DNA of 64,000 bases from positions 21,053,501 to 21,117,500 of the forward strand of contig NC_088111.1 of assembly GCF_036370855.1 (NCBI RefSeq), in the 5' to 3' direction. Below are positions 36,601 to 50,024 of this stretch, piece after piece; position 1 is the first letter of the stretch; the number at the start of each line of letters is the position of its first letter. This stretch comes from Dromaius novaehollandiae. Lineage: Eukaryota; Chordata; Aves; Casuariiformes; Dromaiidae. The position numbers and the translations under genes are program-made. Under the pieces are notes generated by a model. That model was not told the origin of the DNA and made no database searches. It saw only the letters and a list, made by a program, of their open reading frames with translations.

Positions 36601-38159
36601 GCTTAGCTGTATATTGAAGTACAAATGTAAACCTCGATATTAGAACAGCCTGGCTCCCCAAAAGGACAGTTGTGCCACTAGTACAGTGCCTATTTCCACG
36701 GTGCCGACGTTCATTTTCAAACTAAGCTCTGAAAGCCACCCTTATTCCAGAATCAAAGAATGGGCAGGCAAAATTTTACTAGCAAAACTCCACATTTTGA
36801 CAGACAGATGATCTACTGCAGCAAACTGTGGGCACCACCGTAGATGTGGTCTCTTCGCCCACGCTGCAGTGAGCAATGGGGTTCGCGCCTGACGGTAGCA
36901 GAGCTGCACTCACGCAATTCATTTTGTGTTTGCAGTAGAATACGAGCATCATGCGGGTGCTGTGCAGTGTGGTTACAGGTGATGGGGGAAAGCAAATTAA
37001 GAGATTTCTAGCCATCAGCTGGACCATACTCACCGGGAAACACATGCTATCCTTGCACACGGCTAATGTGCATCATTCACATTTCAAAGTGTGCATGCAT
37101 GAAGCTCTGCCGAGGAATAGTAACTCACCGAGCTGTGATAACTCCTTCCTCTTTCCGAGCCTGATAATCAACTTTGCTGTATGCTGCTTAGTGGATGAGT
37201 GCAAGCAGGAAAGGTTTTCTGCATGGGCAAGTCCTTGTAGCTGCCTGCTTTCCTCTGGGAGACGGGCTCCTTGCTCCGCTCGTGTCCATTGAAAAATCCA
37301 GGGACGTGCTGGGAGCGATCTCTGTCTCGCTTTGCGGAGGGCCGCGCTCTTCGGATGGGCGCTGGTGGGCAGCTGGTGTCTGTACGTCTCGTACTGCAGC
37401 CAGAGCAGGACGCTCGCTGCCAGGGGCAAATACAGGCAAGTCAGTGGGGACACTTCTTCCTTAATAAAAGGTGGTGGAGCTGCTGTACCTTCCCCCTTTT
37501 CCTCCTGCTACGTTGTGTTAGCAGCTTGCTTTCCAGCTTTTAAACCGCAAATCCCGCCGGCTCTGCCGCGCAGGAGAGCTGGGACCTGTCCGTGCCGCAG
37601 TGGCATCACTGCTGGCAAAGCCTCGGAGCCAGGAGCTTCCTGCCCTGGTGCGTGGAGCCTCCCCTGCCGTTGCGGGACAAATCCTGGCAAGCGCAATCAA
37701 GCAGTTCCCCTCTCTCCCACTGAGAAAGCATCACCCCGTCTTGTTTTTTTTTCTTTTTTTGGTGGATAGACTCCTCTCCTGAGGGTTGGGCAGTGGAGTG
37801 TGGATGACTACAAGAAAAAACCCTACGGAGACGGAAAGATCATAGCAGAAAAGGGTCTCCGAAGCAGCTGAGATCAAAGCAGCGAAATGGGGCTGCAGCC
37901 CTACAGTAGTCTCGACCCCGCCGCTCTCCCTGGCCCTCTTCCTCCATCGCCCTCTGCAACGTGGCCGTGTCAATCCCTCCCGCCCCCCCCATCAGTTTTT
38001 GGCACTGTTTTCTCCTCCAAGCCCCTTTTCCCTGCCAAATGGGTGGATGGCGGCGTGGGGCCATGGCCGCGGGCTCTGCTCCTTCCCCGCCGGCTGCGGT
38101 GGGCTTCGAGGAGGGGCCGTGAAAAGCCACAGAGCTGTGGGGTCCACAGAGGCAACCCC

Positions 38160-38965
38160 TAGACACGGGCATGCATGAGTGAGCCCCTGCGTGCACACAC
38201 AGACACAGTCCCTTACAAACACGTGCGCGCCTGTGTTCCCCTTCAGATACTCGGTTTCTTTTGAGAGCTCTTGGACCCCCGCACATGCAATTCCTTATAT
38301 GCTGGCATGCAACCTCCTGCACACGCGTGCATGAGCACCCACAAACACGCACGCTGACATGCATATGTGCAATGCACTACATACGCAGATGTGCAATGTG
38401 CTGTCGACACGCACAGATGTGCACACATGTCATGCCCTGGTGCATGCACACCTGTTTTCATGCCCGATATACGCACACGCACACATGTGCATGCAAATGC
38501 ACATGCAATATGCCGCACATCCCCTCATCTGCTCACATGTGGACGCGCAGGCATGTGCAAGGCCCTGAGCGAATACGCATACATGTGCATGCACATGTGT
38601 GTACAATGCCCTGTAGACACACACACATGTACACGCGCACACTTGCACACATGCAATGCCCTGCGCACACCCATGTGTGCAATTCCCTGCACACACATAC
38701 ATGCACATATACACATGCGTGTGCAACGTGCTATGCAAGTACACATACATACGTGTGCACGTACATGTGTGCAATGCCTCTAAATGCGTGTGCACACGCA
38801 CGTGCACACGCAGTGCACATGCAGGTGTGTACGTGCAGCGCGCGTGCAATGCCCTTCGCACAGAGGTGCACGTGCGTGTGCACATGCAGCGTCCTGTGTG
38901 GAGAGACGCACTTGCTTGCGTGCCCACGCGGTGCCCCGCGCGCTCACAGACACGCGCACGCGAAG
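38160..38965. repeat. TG/CA/CG-rich minisatellite next to the ABCA3 CpG island
   Basis: About 0.8 kb of mostly alternating purine-pyrimidine sequence (ACAC, GTGC, ACATGC, CACGCG). A phrase close to TGCAATGCCCTG recurs at 38368, 38392, 38602, 38652, 38678, 38722, 38770 and 38845, with spacings near 25 bases or its multiples. This indicates a degenerate tandem repeat of roughly 25 bp. Copies on the left carry TG/CA; copies toward the island carry CG at equivalent places. It yields spurious Cys/His-rich open frames on both strands. Confidence 0.85.
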
Positions 38966-38969
38966 TGCC

Positions 38970-40060
38970 CCGTGCAGACACGCGAACCGCTTGCGCCTCT
39001 GCCTGCAACGCCACGCGCGCGCGCACGGGCGGCGCCCCGCACCCCGACAGGCGCGGGCCCGCGCAGCATCCTGCGCGCGCCCCCGGCGGCCCCGCCCCAC
39101 GCCGCCCGGCGACACGCGCGTGCGCGGCGGGTCAGGGCGGCGGGCGGGGCGCGGCGCGGCGCGGGGGATGGCGGCGGGAGCGCGCGGGCGGCGCCCGGCG
39201 GCGGGGGCGGCCGCGCGGCGCTGAGCGCGGCCCGGAGCCGCCCGGCCCGGTGAGTGGCGCGGGGGGGTGGGGGGCGGCCGGCGGGGCCCGGCATCGGCGC
39301 GGCCCGGGGGGCGCCGTTCCCACGGCTCGCTCCGCCGAGGCAGCCCGGAAGCCTGCGCTCGAGAGGGCTCGGCGCGACGGTCAATATTTGCCCAGCGATA
39401 GCGCGGGCTTTCGGGTGGCCGCAGGCGCTGTCGGCGAGGGGAGGGGTCGGGCGGCGCGGGCGGGGGAGGCCTCTTGAGCGCGGGGGGCCGGGGCAGGCGC
39501 CGCGCGGTGTTTGGCCAGGGCGGGGCGAGGAGGGCCTGGGCGAGCCTCGGGCCGGGGCCAGCTCTGGTTCCGGGCACCGCAGCTCTCCTGCAAATGTCAA
39601 GTGGTCGCTGAGGTCGCCCCGGCTGTGTTTTCCCGGGCGGCCCCTCCTGCCCTGCCCCAGGCCGCGCCGCGGCCGCTCGGGGAACGCGCCCGCGATGCTG
39701 CAGCGCCCGGAGCGGAGTGAGTCCGCGCTCGTCCTGCGGCGCTGCGGCCCTCGCCCGCGGGGGACGGAGAGGGAGGCCTCGGGCTGCGCGTGAAACGCCG
39801 AGCGTTTCAGGGGAGCGAGCCTGCCGCCGCCACCGGCCTAGCCGGCCTTCCCGGCGATGCCAGGGTGTGGCGGGGCAGCGAGGTTGCGCGGCGCCGGGGC
39901 GAAGCGGTCGCGGGCGTCGGCCGGGCGATTCGGTGCCGGAGAGGCGACCCGGTGGCGCCGGGGCCGGCCCGGCCCCGTGCTGCGTGCGGGACTTCTGCGG
40001 CGGCGAGCGCTGCGCGGCGGAGAGAAGGGGACCCGCGCGGGAGGCAGAGCGTAAGGAGCG
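38970..40060. promoter_or_regulatory. ABCA3: CpG island, probable ABCA3 promoter
   Basis: Extremely CpG-rich stretch with multiple GC boxes and a good splice donor (CCCGGTGAGT) at 39250. No coding exon of another family is visible here. The next + strand exon with a protein match is the ABCA3 start exon at 50 kb, so this island is the natural promoter for ABCA3. The 10.8-kb first intron this implies is inference. Confidence 0.65.
39150..39249 (+). other. ABCA3: Probable noncoding exon 1 of ABCA3 with a short upstream ORF
   Basis: The 3' end is set by the donor GTGAGT at 39250. The 5' limit is unknown and is given here only approximately. It contains a short open frame, 39168-39224, whose ATG sits in GGGATGGCGGCG. 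The frame ends in TGA before the donor, so it would be an upstream ORF rather than the ABCA3 start. Confidence 0.5.
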
Positions 40061-43000
40061 AAATGCAGAGCTTTCCTCGCCTTTTGCCGTCTTTGTGCGA
40101 TCGGGGAGGTGGACGGTAGAGAGCGGCGTTGCCTCCTACCTGTTAGTGGCCTGAAGGGAAGAACCCTGTTTTCTCAGTATCTCCAAGCCAGGGCAGGTTT
40201 AAATCGCTACTCAGAAGAACAGCTCGTGGCTGCAGGAAAAGGCAGCTTCCTATTTAATTGGGGTTGCCGGGGGAGAGCGTCCTGGGACTGCCTGAAAGCA
40301 TTTGGCACCGTCTCGTGAAGTATTGTGTGTGATTCAAAGGCAGGATACGGGATGTGGAAGGTGGGACTCGGTGCCGTTGTTTTGTTGTCTGATGCTCTGG
40401 TGGTTGTCTCAAAGCTTTAGCTGTGGGTGCCAGGTCTTGGCGTGCACCTCGATGCCTGAGCCTTGTCCCTTCCCGCTACGCACGTGCAGATAATGAACAT
40501 GAGAAAAGGTACAGTCATCTTTAGAGGAACAGCAGATACACAGCACACCTCAGAACTGGGTCCATGTAGTTGTCAGGGGGCTCTCAAAATCAAATCCAGT
40601 GGTGCTTCTGTGCTTTTGCAGGTTTGCTATGGACAAAGAGGGGTCAAGTCACTTCTTCTGGTGTTTGGATACCCAGGTGCTCTGCATGCTGTAAAGCGTC
40701 TACCCCAGGTCCATGTTGAAGAGCAGCTCTGTAGTGATGGGCATGGGAAACAGTCTTTGCTAAAGCAGTGCTTAACAGCCTGAACAGGCTGGGACTGGTG
40801 TCTATTCAAAGGACTGTGCGCTGGTTGTGATCTGTTGAGGTCCGATGTGGATTAGCTTTGAGACCCCAGGGTGTTATGGAAAACACGAGTTGCATTTGCA
40901 GTGGAGATGAGGGCTGAAAAGTACTTGTTTTTTGGCTGAGGCCTCAGGAAGTGATAAGCTACCTTTCTTCCCCTCTTCTTTCCTGTGCGGGTAGATAACA
41001 GGTAGATAAGCATTAGCCTGATGAAAATACACTCGGTGTGGATAGTGTTCTCCTTTCAGAATCAAAAGAGCTCTTGAAACGCTGAGCTGGACATGGGGAC
41101 AAAAGCTCACATTTCCTGAAGTCTGGCCCAGGGGGAGCGTTGCTCGAGGAGAAGGACGTGTACTCAACTCCCTCGCAGGCAGTACCGTGCCTCTGCAGAG
41201 GATAAGCCTCCCATGTCGCCTGGCCGTTAGGGTCTGCTCCTCCTGGCCCTGTTTCCGTTGCCTCGCGGGAGTCCTGGTGAGCAAGTCTGTGGTGGACGTA
41301 CTGCTCATGCTGGCGTCAGTCCTGAAACTGAGGAAAGCCTGGCCTGGCATCCATAGCCGGGCTGGCTATTTGTCAGACGACCTGGTCAGTCTTTTGCTGT
41401 GACTGGTAGAGGTGGGGCAGTGGGGAGAAGCAGCCCTGCGTAGTCCCCTACCAGGTAAGTCTGTGCCTGGTTCACGCCAAGGCTCTTGGAGGTGCTGTCG
41501 GTGAGCAGGCAGTTGCCGCCTGGCTGCGGCTTCTCACCCGGCAGGAACCAGTGATACAAACAACTCCTTGACAGTGTAAAAAGCCACAGCTTAGGTTTTG
41601 AGGGCTCAGGCACATGAAACTACCACTTCACAGTCTTCCTTTGCCTGCTTTTAGCCCACAGCAAATAGAGTCAAGTTCATTTAGCCCTCAAGGGAAGGGA
41701 GCTAACCTGCAAATTGCTTGCTGCAGGCTTGCAGCGTGCCCAGATGGTTAACACAACCCTGCTCAGTGCGTCCAAGCCCTGGGACACAGCCAGCCACAGT
41801 GGTTTTATAGCTGCTTTTCCTTATCTCGCTCCCTCCCTCTGCTGGGATGTCGGTGCTGCTCAGTAATTGACTTAGCAGGTGAAAGAGTGAAGGAGGCTGA
41901 GTGATCGTACTCTGCTCTCCAGTGGGACGCAGATAGCTCACGCTCAGGCATGGCAAAAGTCAAGCTCGTGCAAAGGTTTTACAAGGATTTGTGTTCCTAT
42001 CCCCCGGCAGGGCAGATGAGAGGCAGCGAGTGGTTCACCCGAGGGCTTGCAAGAAAGCCCACGTCAAGCTCTGGACCCTGTTTGTTAGTCTAGTCATGAG
42101 GCTGTTGAATCTGCAGAGATGGTTTGACGCTCTCAGTTTTGGTAATTCTGGTGTTATGCGTAACTGCAAACTTTGTGGACAAAGCAGTGAGAGTGTGTCT
42201 TTTAAACAGAAGAAGAGAGAAAGCAGCTGTGATACAGCACGTCTTGTTTTCCTCCTTTCTTGCTACTGACCAACAAAGCGTCTGACGTATTGTTTTGGGC
42301 TTGTTTCAGTGACCCGGGAGCTCGCCGGGTTGCCTGGGCACACAGGATCTGTCCTTGCCTTGCTTCACTTCCGCGGGGCCCGGGAGAGAGGCCTTTCCCC
42401 AGCGCCGGGCCCAGCTCCGGTTCTGGGGGCTGCAGGCTGGCGTTGCGTGGCCTACCAGGCCCAGAGCTGACCGCCCGCTTCTGCAAACAGGATCTAGCCC
42501 AGCTGCTGTGTGTATTTGCTTCGTTGTTTTGAGGTCTGAGGTTCACATACAGGGAAAAACAGATCTGTGGAGGGCCTGCTTCAGTCGTGGCTTTGCAGAA
42601 GGTTGCGAAGCTGCTAGCTCCCGGCAGCTGCCTCTGTGTTTTATGTCTGAGTTAGGTCAGCAGGCTTTCAGATCCTGCCAAGCTTGCAGCCTCCTAGAAA
42701 GTTTTATTGTTCTGTTTTGCCCAACCTCTTATACTGCAGTAGGATTTTTTTTTTTTCCTGGTCTGTGCTTTTGATTCGGTCTTGTTCCTGCCACTTACGT
42801 CTTCTGCAATGATAAGAAGGAAAAGAAAAAATGGCAGGAAGAACTGCTGGTGACTCCGGACACCCCGTGGCCAAGGGCTGGTGGTTCTGGATGCCGCTGG
42901 CTTCGTTCGCTTTTAAAAGGACCCAGCTGTTACGAGACAGGACTTCCTGAGCACGGAGGCGTCTGGAGGCACTAGCTGTTTCTGTAGCTGCTTCCCAGAA

Positions 43001-46000
43001 AGCTCCCCGCGGTCGCCGGCGGTCCTGCTTTAGGCTTTCAACGTGCGGCACTGCAAGGAACAGAGAAGCGTTTCCCGCTCTGGGAGGGAGCGCGCAGAGG
43101 TGCCCTGAGCGCGGAGGCCCTGCGTGCCGACGGCACCCGGGAGGGCCCGGCCCCGGCCTCTGGCACGAGGTGGCTGCCGTCCTGGGAACAGCGTGTCCTC
43201 CGGCAGCGGTGCTGCAATGGGATCTCTCAAATGGAGCGGCAGGAAAAGGTCCGGCTGCGTGTGCCGCCCCAGCCGCTGCGGCTGGCGGTCCAGGGACGCA
43301 GTTCTCCTTCGAGTTGGTGGGGAGAAAAGAGGTGCTGATTAAAAAAGAAATGTCTGCCGTTTCCAGGCCTTGTTTCTATGGAAACAGGACATCAGAAGAA
43401 CAGAAATGCAGTAAATGCTCTAAAATAATTGCTGGCTCCCGGGAGCACATGGCCTTTTCTCAGCTCGTTCGGCCCTTTTCACTGAGATGGCAGCCAGGGC
43501 TGGCTGGCTCTCCATGACAAGATGGTGTGTGAAGTGGGTCAGGAAGTGGGATGCTGTGGCCTTTTTCTCCATCGATCCTCAGCCTGTCCTGATCTAAACT
43601 GTGCCAGCGGGAAAGCTCTAGCTCAGCCTGGCAGCTGGTGTGGCTGCTGGGTTATCCGGCACTGCTCTGAGCTGTGTTTGGCAGCGGGGGAGAGATTAAC
43701 TCCTCCTTGTGTTGCTCCTGGTGCCGAAGTTTCACGGGGGCTAGTCAAGCGATGAGGGTGTTGCTGGCTTCTTTAGATCTCAATCACGAGTTGAACTGCT
43801 GTCTCCTCAGCTCACTCTCAGCTCCTCTGGTCTTTTGAGGGTGAGGATGTCTTTCTCTTTTGCTGACCTTGGTGGAGTTGGCCAGGGTAGATCCGTACCC
43901 ACCTATTTAGGAGACTGTTCCTCCATCCGCGGTCCAAAGCAGAAAGCAGGGTATTTCCAGTGTGATGGAGAGGAACTTAGGGATCCTGTGTTATCACAGA
44001 GCTGTTCTCTCAGACGCTGGTGCCGTTCTCTCTTCCTCTATATCTTTGTCTACGCCACTTTGTGGGAAAATCAGTCTTATTTTACAGAGCTTAATACTGA
44101 GGTCAGGTAGAAGAGCGTTTCTGGAGGGTAACTTGACCTGCCACTGTACCGAAGCTGCAATGCAAGTAGGGTTGCAGGTGAATTGCACAGCGTCCTCGTG
44201 CAAGGTAAGCAGCAGTATATCTGAAGATCACCTTGAACCAGCCATGCCTAACCTTCCTTTGCTGAGGAAGATGATCCCTGTGCGCTTGAGCGAATAGCCA
44301 CTGCTCGAGTCTGCGGGAACCTGCCTTGGCTTGGCCAAACGCGGGAGGATTTATCAGAAGAGCGGACAGCGGCCCGTACACTGATCTGTCTATGCGTACA
44401 GACACAGGCCAGGGCAGCAAAGCCCCAGCACTTGGGGCTGATCCCGAGAGTGCTTTCCAGAAGTTTTCCCTTCTGGTTTTGCATGTTCTGGGTTGAAAGA
44501 GTTATTTCTATGGATGGCCAAAGTCTGAAAAAACTTTTTGCTCTCAAGTCTGGTAGGAGTGGTCCTGAGTTAACCAAGCTTCTCTCTTCTCTCATTCTCC
44601 GGTGAGCAAAAGGTTCAGCACTGATCTTCCTGGGACACTGAAGAGCTTGATAAATTTGGCAATAATTAAGTTTTCTGATTTTGCGTGGTGTTTGTGTTAC
44701 CTGAGAGCTGCCTGACGTTTCCTCAGAAACCTAACAGCCTTGATCGCAGCAGTAATAGCAGCCCTGGTGGTCAGAATGTGCCCAGCTCGCATTTTGAGAG
44801 CGCGACAGGGTGAGCAAGCCAGGAGAGATGTGGAAGCAGGAGGTAAGATTTCTGTTAAGGGAGCAGCCTTTGTTTCTACAGCGTATTTTCTTGCCTTTTC
44901 CTTCATTGAAACAAACAAGCAAAAATTTTAACATCTTTTCCAGCCTGAATTTGAAGGCAAAAGTTTTCTTCTTGCATTCCCCAGGGCAGGTCAAAATCTT
45001 AACTTTGGTTGCTCAGGAAGATGTGGCTGCCTCAGTTTTTGACTTACGGTCTAATTTCCTTTGGTAAATTATCATTGCTTCTGCAGCCATCTAAAGCCCT
45101 TCTGTGCTTGGGCTGGTTTGGGCTATTGTGCCACAATTTGCCATTCCCCACTTCTTATCTCAGGGCACTCGAGATGTGTTTGTTCTTCTGTGCTTAGTTT
45201 TGACTTCTCTCTAAAGCAAACCGAAACATTGCGACAAACTGGAGATGAGGGGGATTGAGGTTACTCGCTGCTGAGCTGTGAAGGCCCATTTGAGATGTCT
45301 GATTGATTGGCTTTGATCTGGCTTGAGGTCTAAAACTGATTTGCAGACTGTCCTGGCTGGTGCTTTCTTTGCTGTTAAGTACTTGCTGAGACTTATGGTT
45401 TTCCACCCATGTGTTTAGCTCTTGATTCCCTTTGAGTGAGCGCAGGAAGAGGGTTTCTGCTCTTAGGTGGTGCTTTTGAACCTCTATCAGATCCTGTCAG
45501 GTACTTTGCTGTGTGCAATATGTAGCCACATGGGTTTGGGGGGCTAGAGGGAGGCCCTCTCAGTTTAGAAAAAGCCTGCAAATTTTCACACTTTTCTTTG
45601 GCAAACAGATGACATTTCTGCCAGGGCAAATGTGGACTAGAGGCCAGCTGGAGACATGGTGCTTAAGTGGGCATGTGATGAGTTTGAATGTGTTTAAGCT
45701 GAAATTTAGCAGCAGCTGTGTTTGCAAAGTCCCATTTGCTGTTTCTCCTCTGCTTGCTGCCTGAGGAGGATGGTATCTGATTGGCTTCTCTGGGCTGCCA
45801 GCGTGGGCCTGTTCTTCTGAGTTTGTATGTGGAGCAGGACACTCACGCACAGATATGACTGTTGCACGAATCTGGTATCTGCATATATATCTACATCTAT
45901 ATTGAATAGCAAAACCTGCGTGTTTCTTGCTCTGAGAACGCAAGAGTTTTGATTTTGGGGATGGAAAGATGAGTGCCAAACTGAGAGGATGCTTCACCGG

Positions 46001-49000
46001 GTGGGGCTGATGCTTCCATAGGTCAGCTTTGCTCTGTGTGTGGTAGGCTACCTCCGTGCTGGGCTCAAAGAGCTAGTTGTGTAGAGCAGGTTGCATAGAG
46101 CAGGGTAGATGAATGGGTGCTTGTTGCTTTATCTGCAGATCTACATCGGTTTTCATTTGCTCTTGCCGTAGTGCAGTAACTCAGCTGTCAATACAGTGCT
46201 TGTGATGCACTTTTACCATTCACTGATCTTGGAGTAAAGATCAAGCAGGGTGATTAATTAACCTCAAATTTCTCCTTTTGGTGGCGTGGCTGTTTCATTT
46301 TGATACCTTGAATTCTCTGTTGAGGTTCGAGGTGATACATTGTACTGTGACCGCTTTGTATTTGGAAACCCAGCTCTCTGAGGGTGTTTTTGGCCTCCTG
46401 AGGGTAGGAGGCAATCGCTATGCTTGTGCGGGGCTGTGGCACCTGGTCAGTCCCGTTGGAATCAGCAGGAGGAAGTTGTCTTTGCACCCGGGCAGCCCAC
46501 AGGCTCAGCTGGGGGTGAGGCAGGCATCCCTGCGCTGGCTGGAGCTCCAGAAAAGGCTCTGCATAACTTACAAGAATAACCTGCGCTTCGCCAAGGTACG
46601 AGTCAAATGTGTCATCTCACGCTGGGAGATGTTCATCTGCTTGAGCCAGACAGTCCAGCGCTCCCCATTTCCCCTGCCTGGCTGTGCCACAGAGAGAAGG
46701 GACTGGATGACTACAGTGACTGCATGAACAAATGCAGTCCGGGATGCCCAGTGCTCCTCGCTGCCGTGCGTGCTCACGCTGGCTGCTGAGAATCTACTCT
46801 TTCACTATTCCCATCACAGCCAAGGAAAGGTATCTCAGTGCACATCTTGCCCACGTTCAGTTTCTGTTTAACTCTGCTTCTTCCATCCCTTCCCAGCGAG
46901 GAGTCTGCATGTGCAGCAAGGCTCATTCTGAGTCAGTTTAGTGCCTGGTGACCTCCAGCACCAAGGACAAGCCAGTTAATGGGCCAGCAAAGCCTTGGTG
47001 GCTCTCCCTGCTTGTGGCCATCTTGGGCTATGTTTGCCAAAGGGGCTCCGGAAAATTTTCTTGGGTAATGTGAAGTTCTTTGCACGTGTTCTGATATGGG
47101 AACACTTGTTATTCTGTGAATGTGGAGAGAGGTGAAGAAGGCCTGCCTTTGCCATGGAGCTCCTAGAAGCACCCAGTGTGTCATGAAGGCTGAAAGCCCC
47201 CCGGCTTGTCCAGAGGAGCAACACCAGCTTGACAGAGAACCTGCCTGGAGACTGCACTGTGTCCCTTCCCATCCTCCAGGTCTCTGGTTGCTCCTGCTGT
47301 TAGCTAGCAGGCTTTGGGGTTGCTAGGATTGGAGGGGAAAGCATCTTCTTACTGCTCCCGGATCCCACCATCTGTGAGATCCCACTGCAGCATTTCCCAA
47401 CGTGGTGTGAGAGGAATGGCTGAGGAACCATGGCACCGCACAGGATATAAGGCCAGAGGAGGCTTGGTGCTTTCCGGCTGGTGGTACGTGACACTTCAGA
47501 ATCATCAGCAGTCGCTGTGCTCCACCCCACCACTAGCCCATGTTTTTGTGACACTCCCAGTGCAGCTAATCACTGTAACATGTGATCAGAGCTGGCTTTT
47601 TAATATCTCCACAAGTAATGGTTTAGTGTAGGATTTGCTGAAAACAAAATCCACCCTGCATTGCCACCTTTGCTTGCAGAAGCATGAGGTGTCCCTGAAC
47701 ATGAGCAGGTGTATGAGAACAGGCAGGTGCCTGCTGGATCGACCAGGACTGGAGAACGTGCTCTTGAGTGTCTCCAGTCGTGTTGCTGGTATGTAGTTTC
47801 CTTCTCTGTGTCTGTAGTGACCTTCAGCGCTGTCAGCTTACAGATCAAACTGTGAGGCTGGGGTTTTAAGCATAGGTCTGCCCAGTTGCAAAGAGTGACT
47901 CTGAGTTAAAATCTGGGAGCTGTCTGCTTGTGGGATGAGGCTGCTCGTGCTGGAATAAAGCAGGGCTGACCGATAGTCTGATACTGCCAGGGCCCAGGTT
48001 AGCCATCTCACTGCAGAAAGAGGGATTTTTGCTGTGCTTAGTCTCTGATGAAGCAGGCAGAGGTGTTGCTCAGCTCAATGGCTTGTTTCCCACAGTTCAG
48101 CAGTTTGCATTTCTTGGTCCCAACTGCAGAATGTGATGCATTGGAGAAGTGAATCCAGCTACCTGACACAAGACCTTTAGGTTTAGGTAGGTACACAAAA
48201 GATAATTGCTTGGCACGCTGCATAGGAGCAGGACAAATTTCTGAGCCTTCTGTGGGCCTGTGTTACATCCTTTCATCTTGGGTGTCCTGGGGTCAAAATC
48301 ATGCTGATGAAAGTGGTCCTAAACCAGACAGCTGTGGCACTTGGATCTGCTTGTGCTAAGGCTGGCCCCTCGTTTGTATTGTGCTGGTAGATAACTTAGC
48401 AGGCATATGTAATTGCAGCTCATTTCTTGGTGTGACAGTGATGCTTCATCAGGGAACTTCTCTGCATATAGAGACCAAAGCAATTTGGAGAGATAGTGGG
48501 AAGAGGGCTGAGAGGTTCTTTCAAAAAGAGCAGAATGACTAAGGTGTATCACCCCACAGCACCGAGCTTTCTCCTACGTGCTCTTCGGTAATTCTGGTTC
48601 CCCGTGCTTTCCTCATCCTTGCCTCATCTTTTAAATGAAAGAGTCTTTTGTGAAGGTGTTGCTAACGTTGCAAACCAACAGTTCTGAAGCCTTGGCGTTC
48701 CAGGAGTCAGAGGAACAATTTAAAATCTTAATCGGTTCCAAAATAATGGACTACAAGTAGTTTCATGGCCTTCCTGGGACCATTTTTTGTGGTTCTGTAA
48801 TCCTGGGTTCCCACTGTTTAACAAAAGTTTTCCGCTCCCCCATTGCTGGGTAAAGACTGCTGCAAAGGAGAAGGGATGAAGCTGCCAGATGTGAGTTGCA
48901 GGCTACACAGTAGCTTTCTTTTCGTAGCAATCTTTAGGAGCTACCTAAAATGTTAGGGCGAAAGACTCTGGGATAGAAGTGTGCTTCAAGTGGATGTTGT

Positions 49001-50024
49001 CTTTTTTACTTCCACTCCTGCAGTGGTAATTGTCTCACGTGGCTGCTAATGTGCTCTATTTAACAAGCATGAATATGCTTGTAGTATTGCTACATGTTTT
49101 GTGCCTGCTCTCTAATGTCATGGCCTGCATATTGGGCTCACTGTATTGGGTGTGTTTCAGCGCTGTAGTAATTATGATGTCTCAGTGTTTATAGGTTGGA
49201 TTTCCAAACAGCAGCCTCTTTTTCTATGTATCCGGATGCTTACTTGTGTCATACAGGTCATCTGGATGACTGGGATCTGATGACACTGGAAACTAAGATG
49301 CCGCTGGCTCTTAATGGCTAATAATGACCCTTGGAGAGGGAGCACGAGAGAGTTATTTTTCCCTTGTTTCAAGGATGAGCCGGCTGTTGCAACATCAAGC
49401 AGGAAACAGGGTTAGCCACTCAGATTTATTACAAACACGTATGGTCAGTGATGCCATCTTTCTGTCTCGGTGTGGGAGGTCTTCTAGTAGTATAATTGTC
49501 AGGAGCTCTCAAGTCATTGAAGTACGTGTATTCTTGTAGTGAAATGAAACTCGCATTCGCAGCTGACGAAAGTGTTTTTCTTCTGGGGTGGTGGTGGTGA
49601 GTTAGTGAGCACCTCATTCTCAGGCTGTTGAGATGGTCCTTCCTATGATCTGTCAATGGTGCATGCTAAGTTGGTTGCAAAGGTGCTGTTGGTAAAAGAG
49701 TTGTGGAGCAGTACTGCCCATCGCAGAAGACAAACTTCCTTGTTGGGAGCTTTGAGAGCGGTGAGCAGTGCGTGGAGCTTTCAAGCTCGTTGCAAGTGCT
49801 CCTGAGCATCAGACTGGAAGCTGGGGTGCAGGCAGGAGAAAGCTTTCTGTCTGATACTGCCCCGGGAGGGCTCCTGTCCTCTTAGAAACAGCAAACTTGG
49901 ATGTGGGGACTAAGCAACAAGCAAAACCCAGGAGCAGGGTTTTCCAGGGAGTTTCTGGGATTCAACAGTAGAGACCTGCTTGAGTCAGTATATGTTGTTC
50001 ACTGCTCTTGGTTCTGCTTTCTAG
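39250..50024 (+). other. ABCA3: Probable ABCA3 intron 1, nothing else recognised
   Basis: No exon with a protein-family match was found on either strand. GC-rich patches near 42.3-42.5 and 43.1-43.3 kb are unexplained. Additional noncoding 5' exons of ABCA3 could lie here unseen. Confidence 0.5.

Larger units (their letters stand above)
26700..38150. other. 12-kb spacer between VRK3 and ABCA3, no gene recognised
   Basis: I saw no exon with a recognisable protein family, consistent splice phases or CpG-island promoter on either strand. The left third is AT-rich. The part from about 32 to 38 kb is GC-richer and has chance open frames of up to 217 codons, without domain content. Old LINE remnants lie near 29.4-29.9 and 30.6 kb. 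Unannotated noncoding transcripts or enhancers cannot be judged from sequence alone. Confidence 0.6.

Noticed and set aside
38261-39253. Cys/His-rich open frames of 200-330 codons on both strands
   Set aside because: They are translations of the TG/CA minisatellite running into the CpG island. The composition follows the repeat unit, not a zinc-finger spacing.
46430-46596. Possible exon ending in LRFAK followed by GTACGA
   Set aside because: It has an open frame and donor-like end, but no convincing acceptor or recognisable family, and it is not needed by ABCA3, whose start exon lies downstream.
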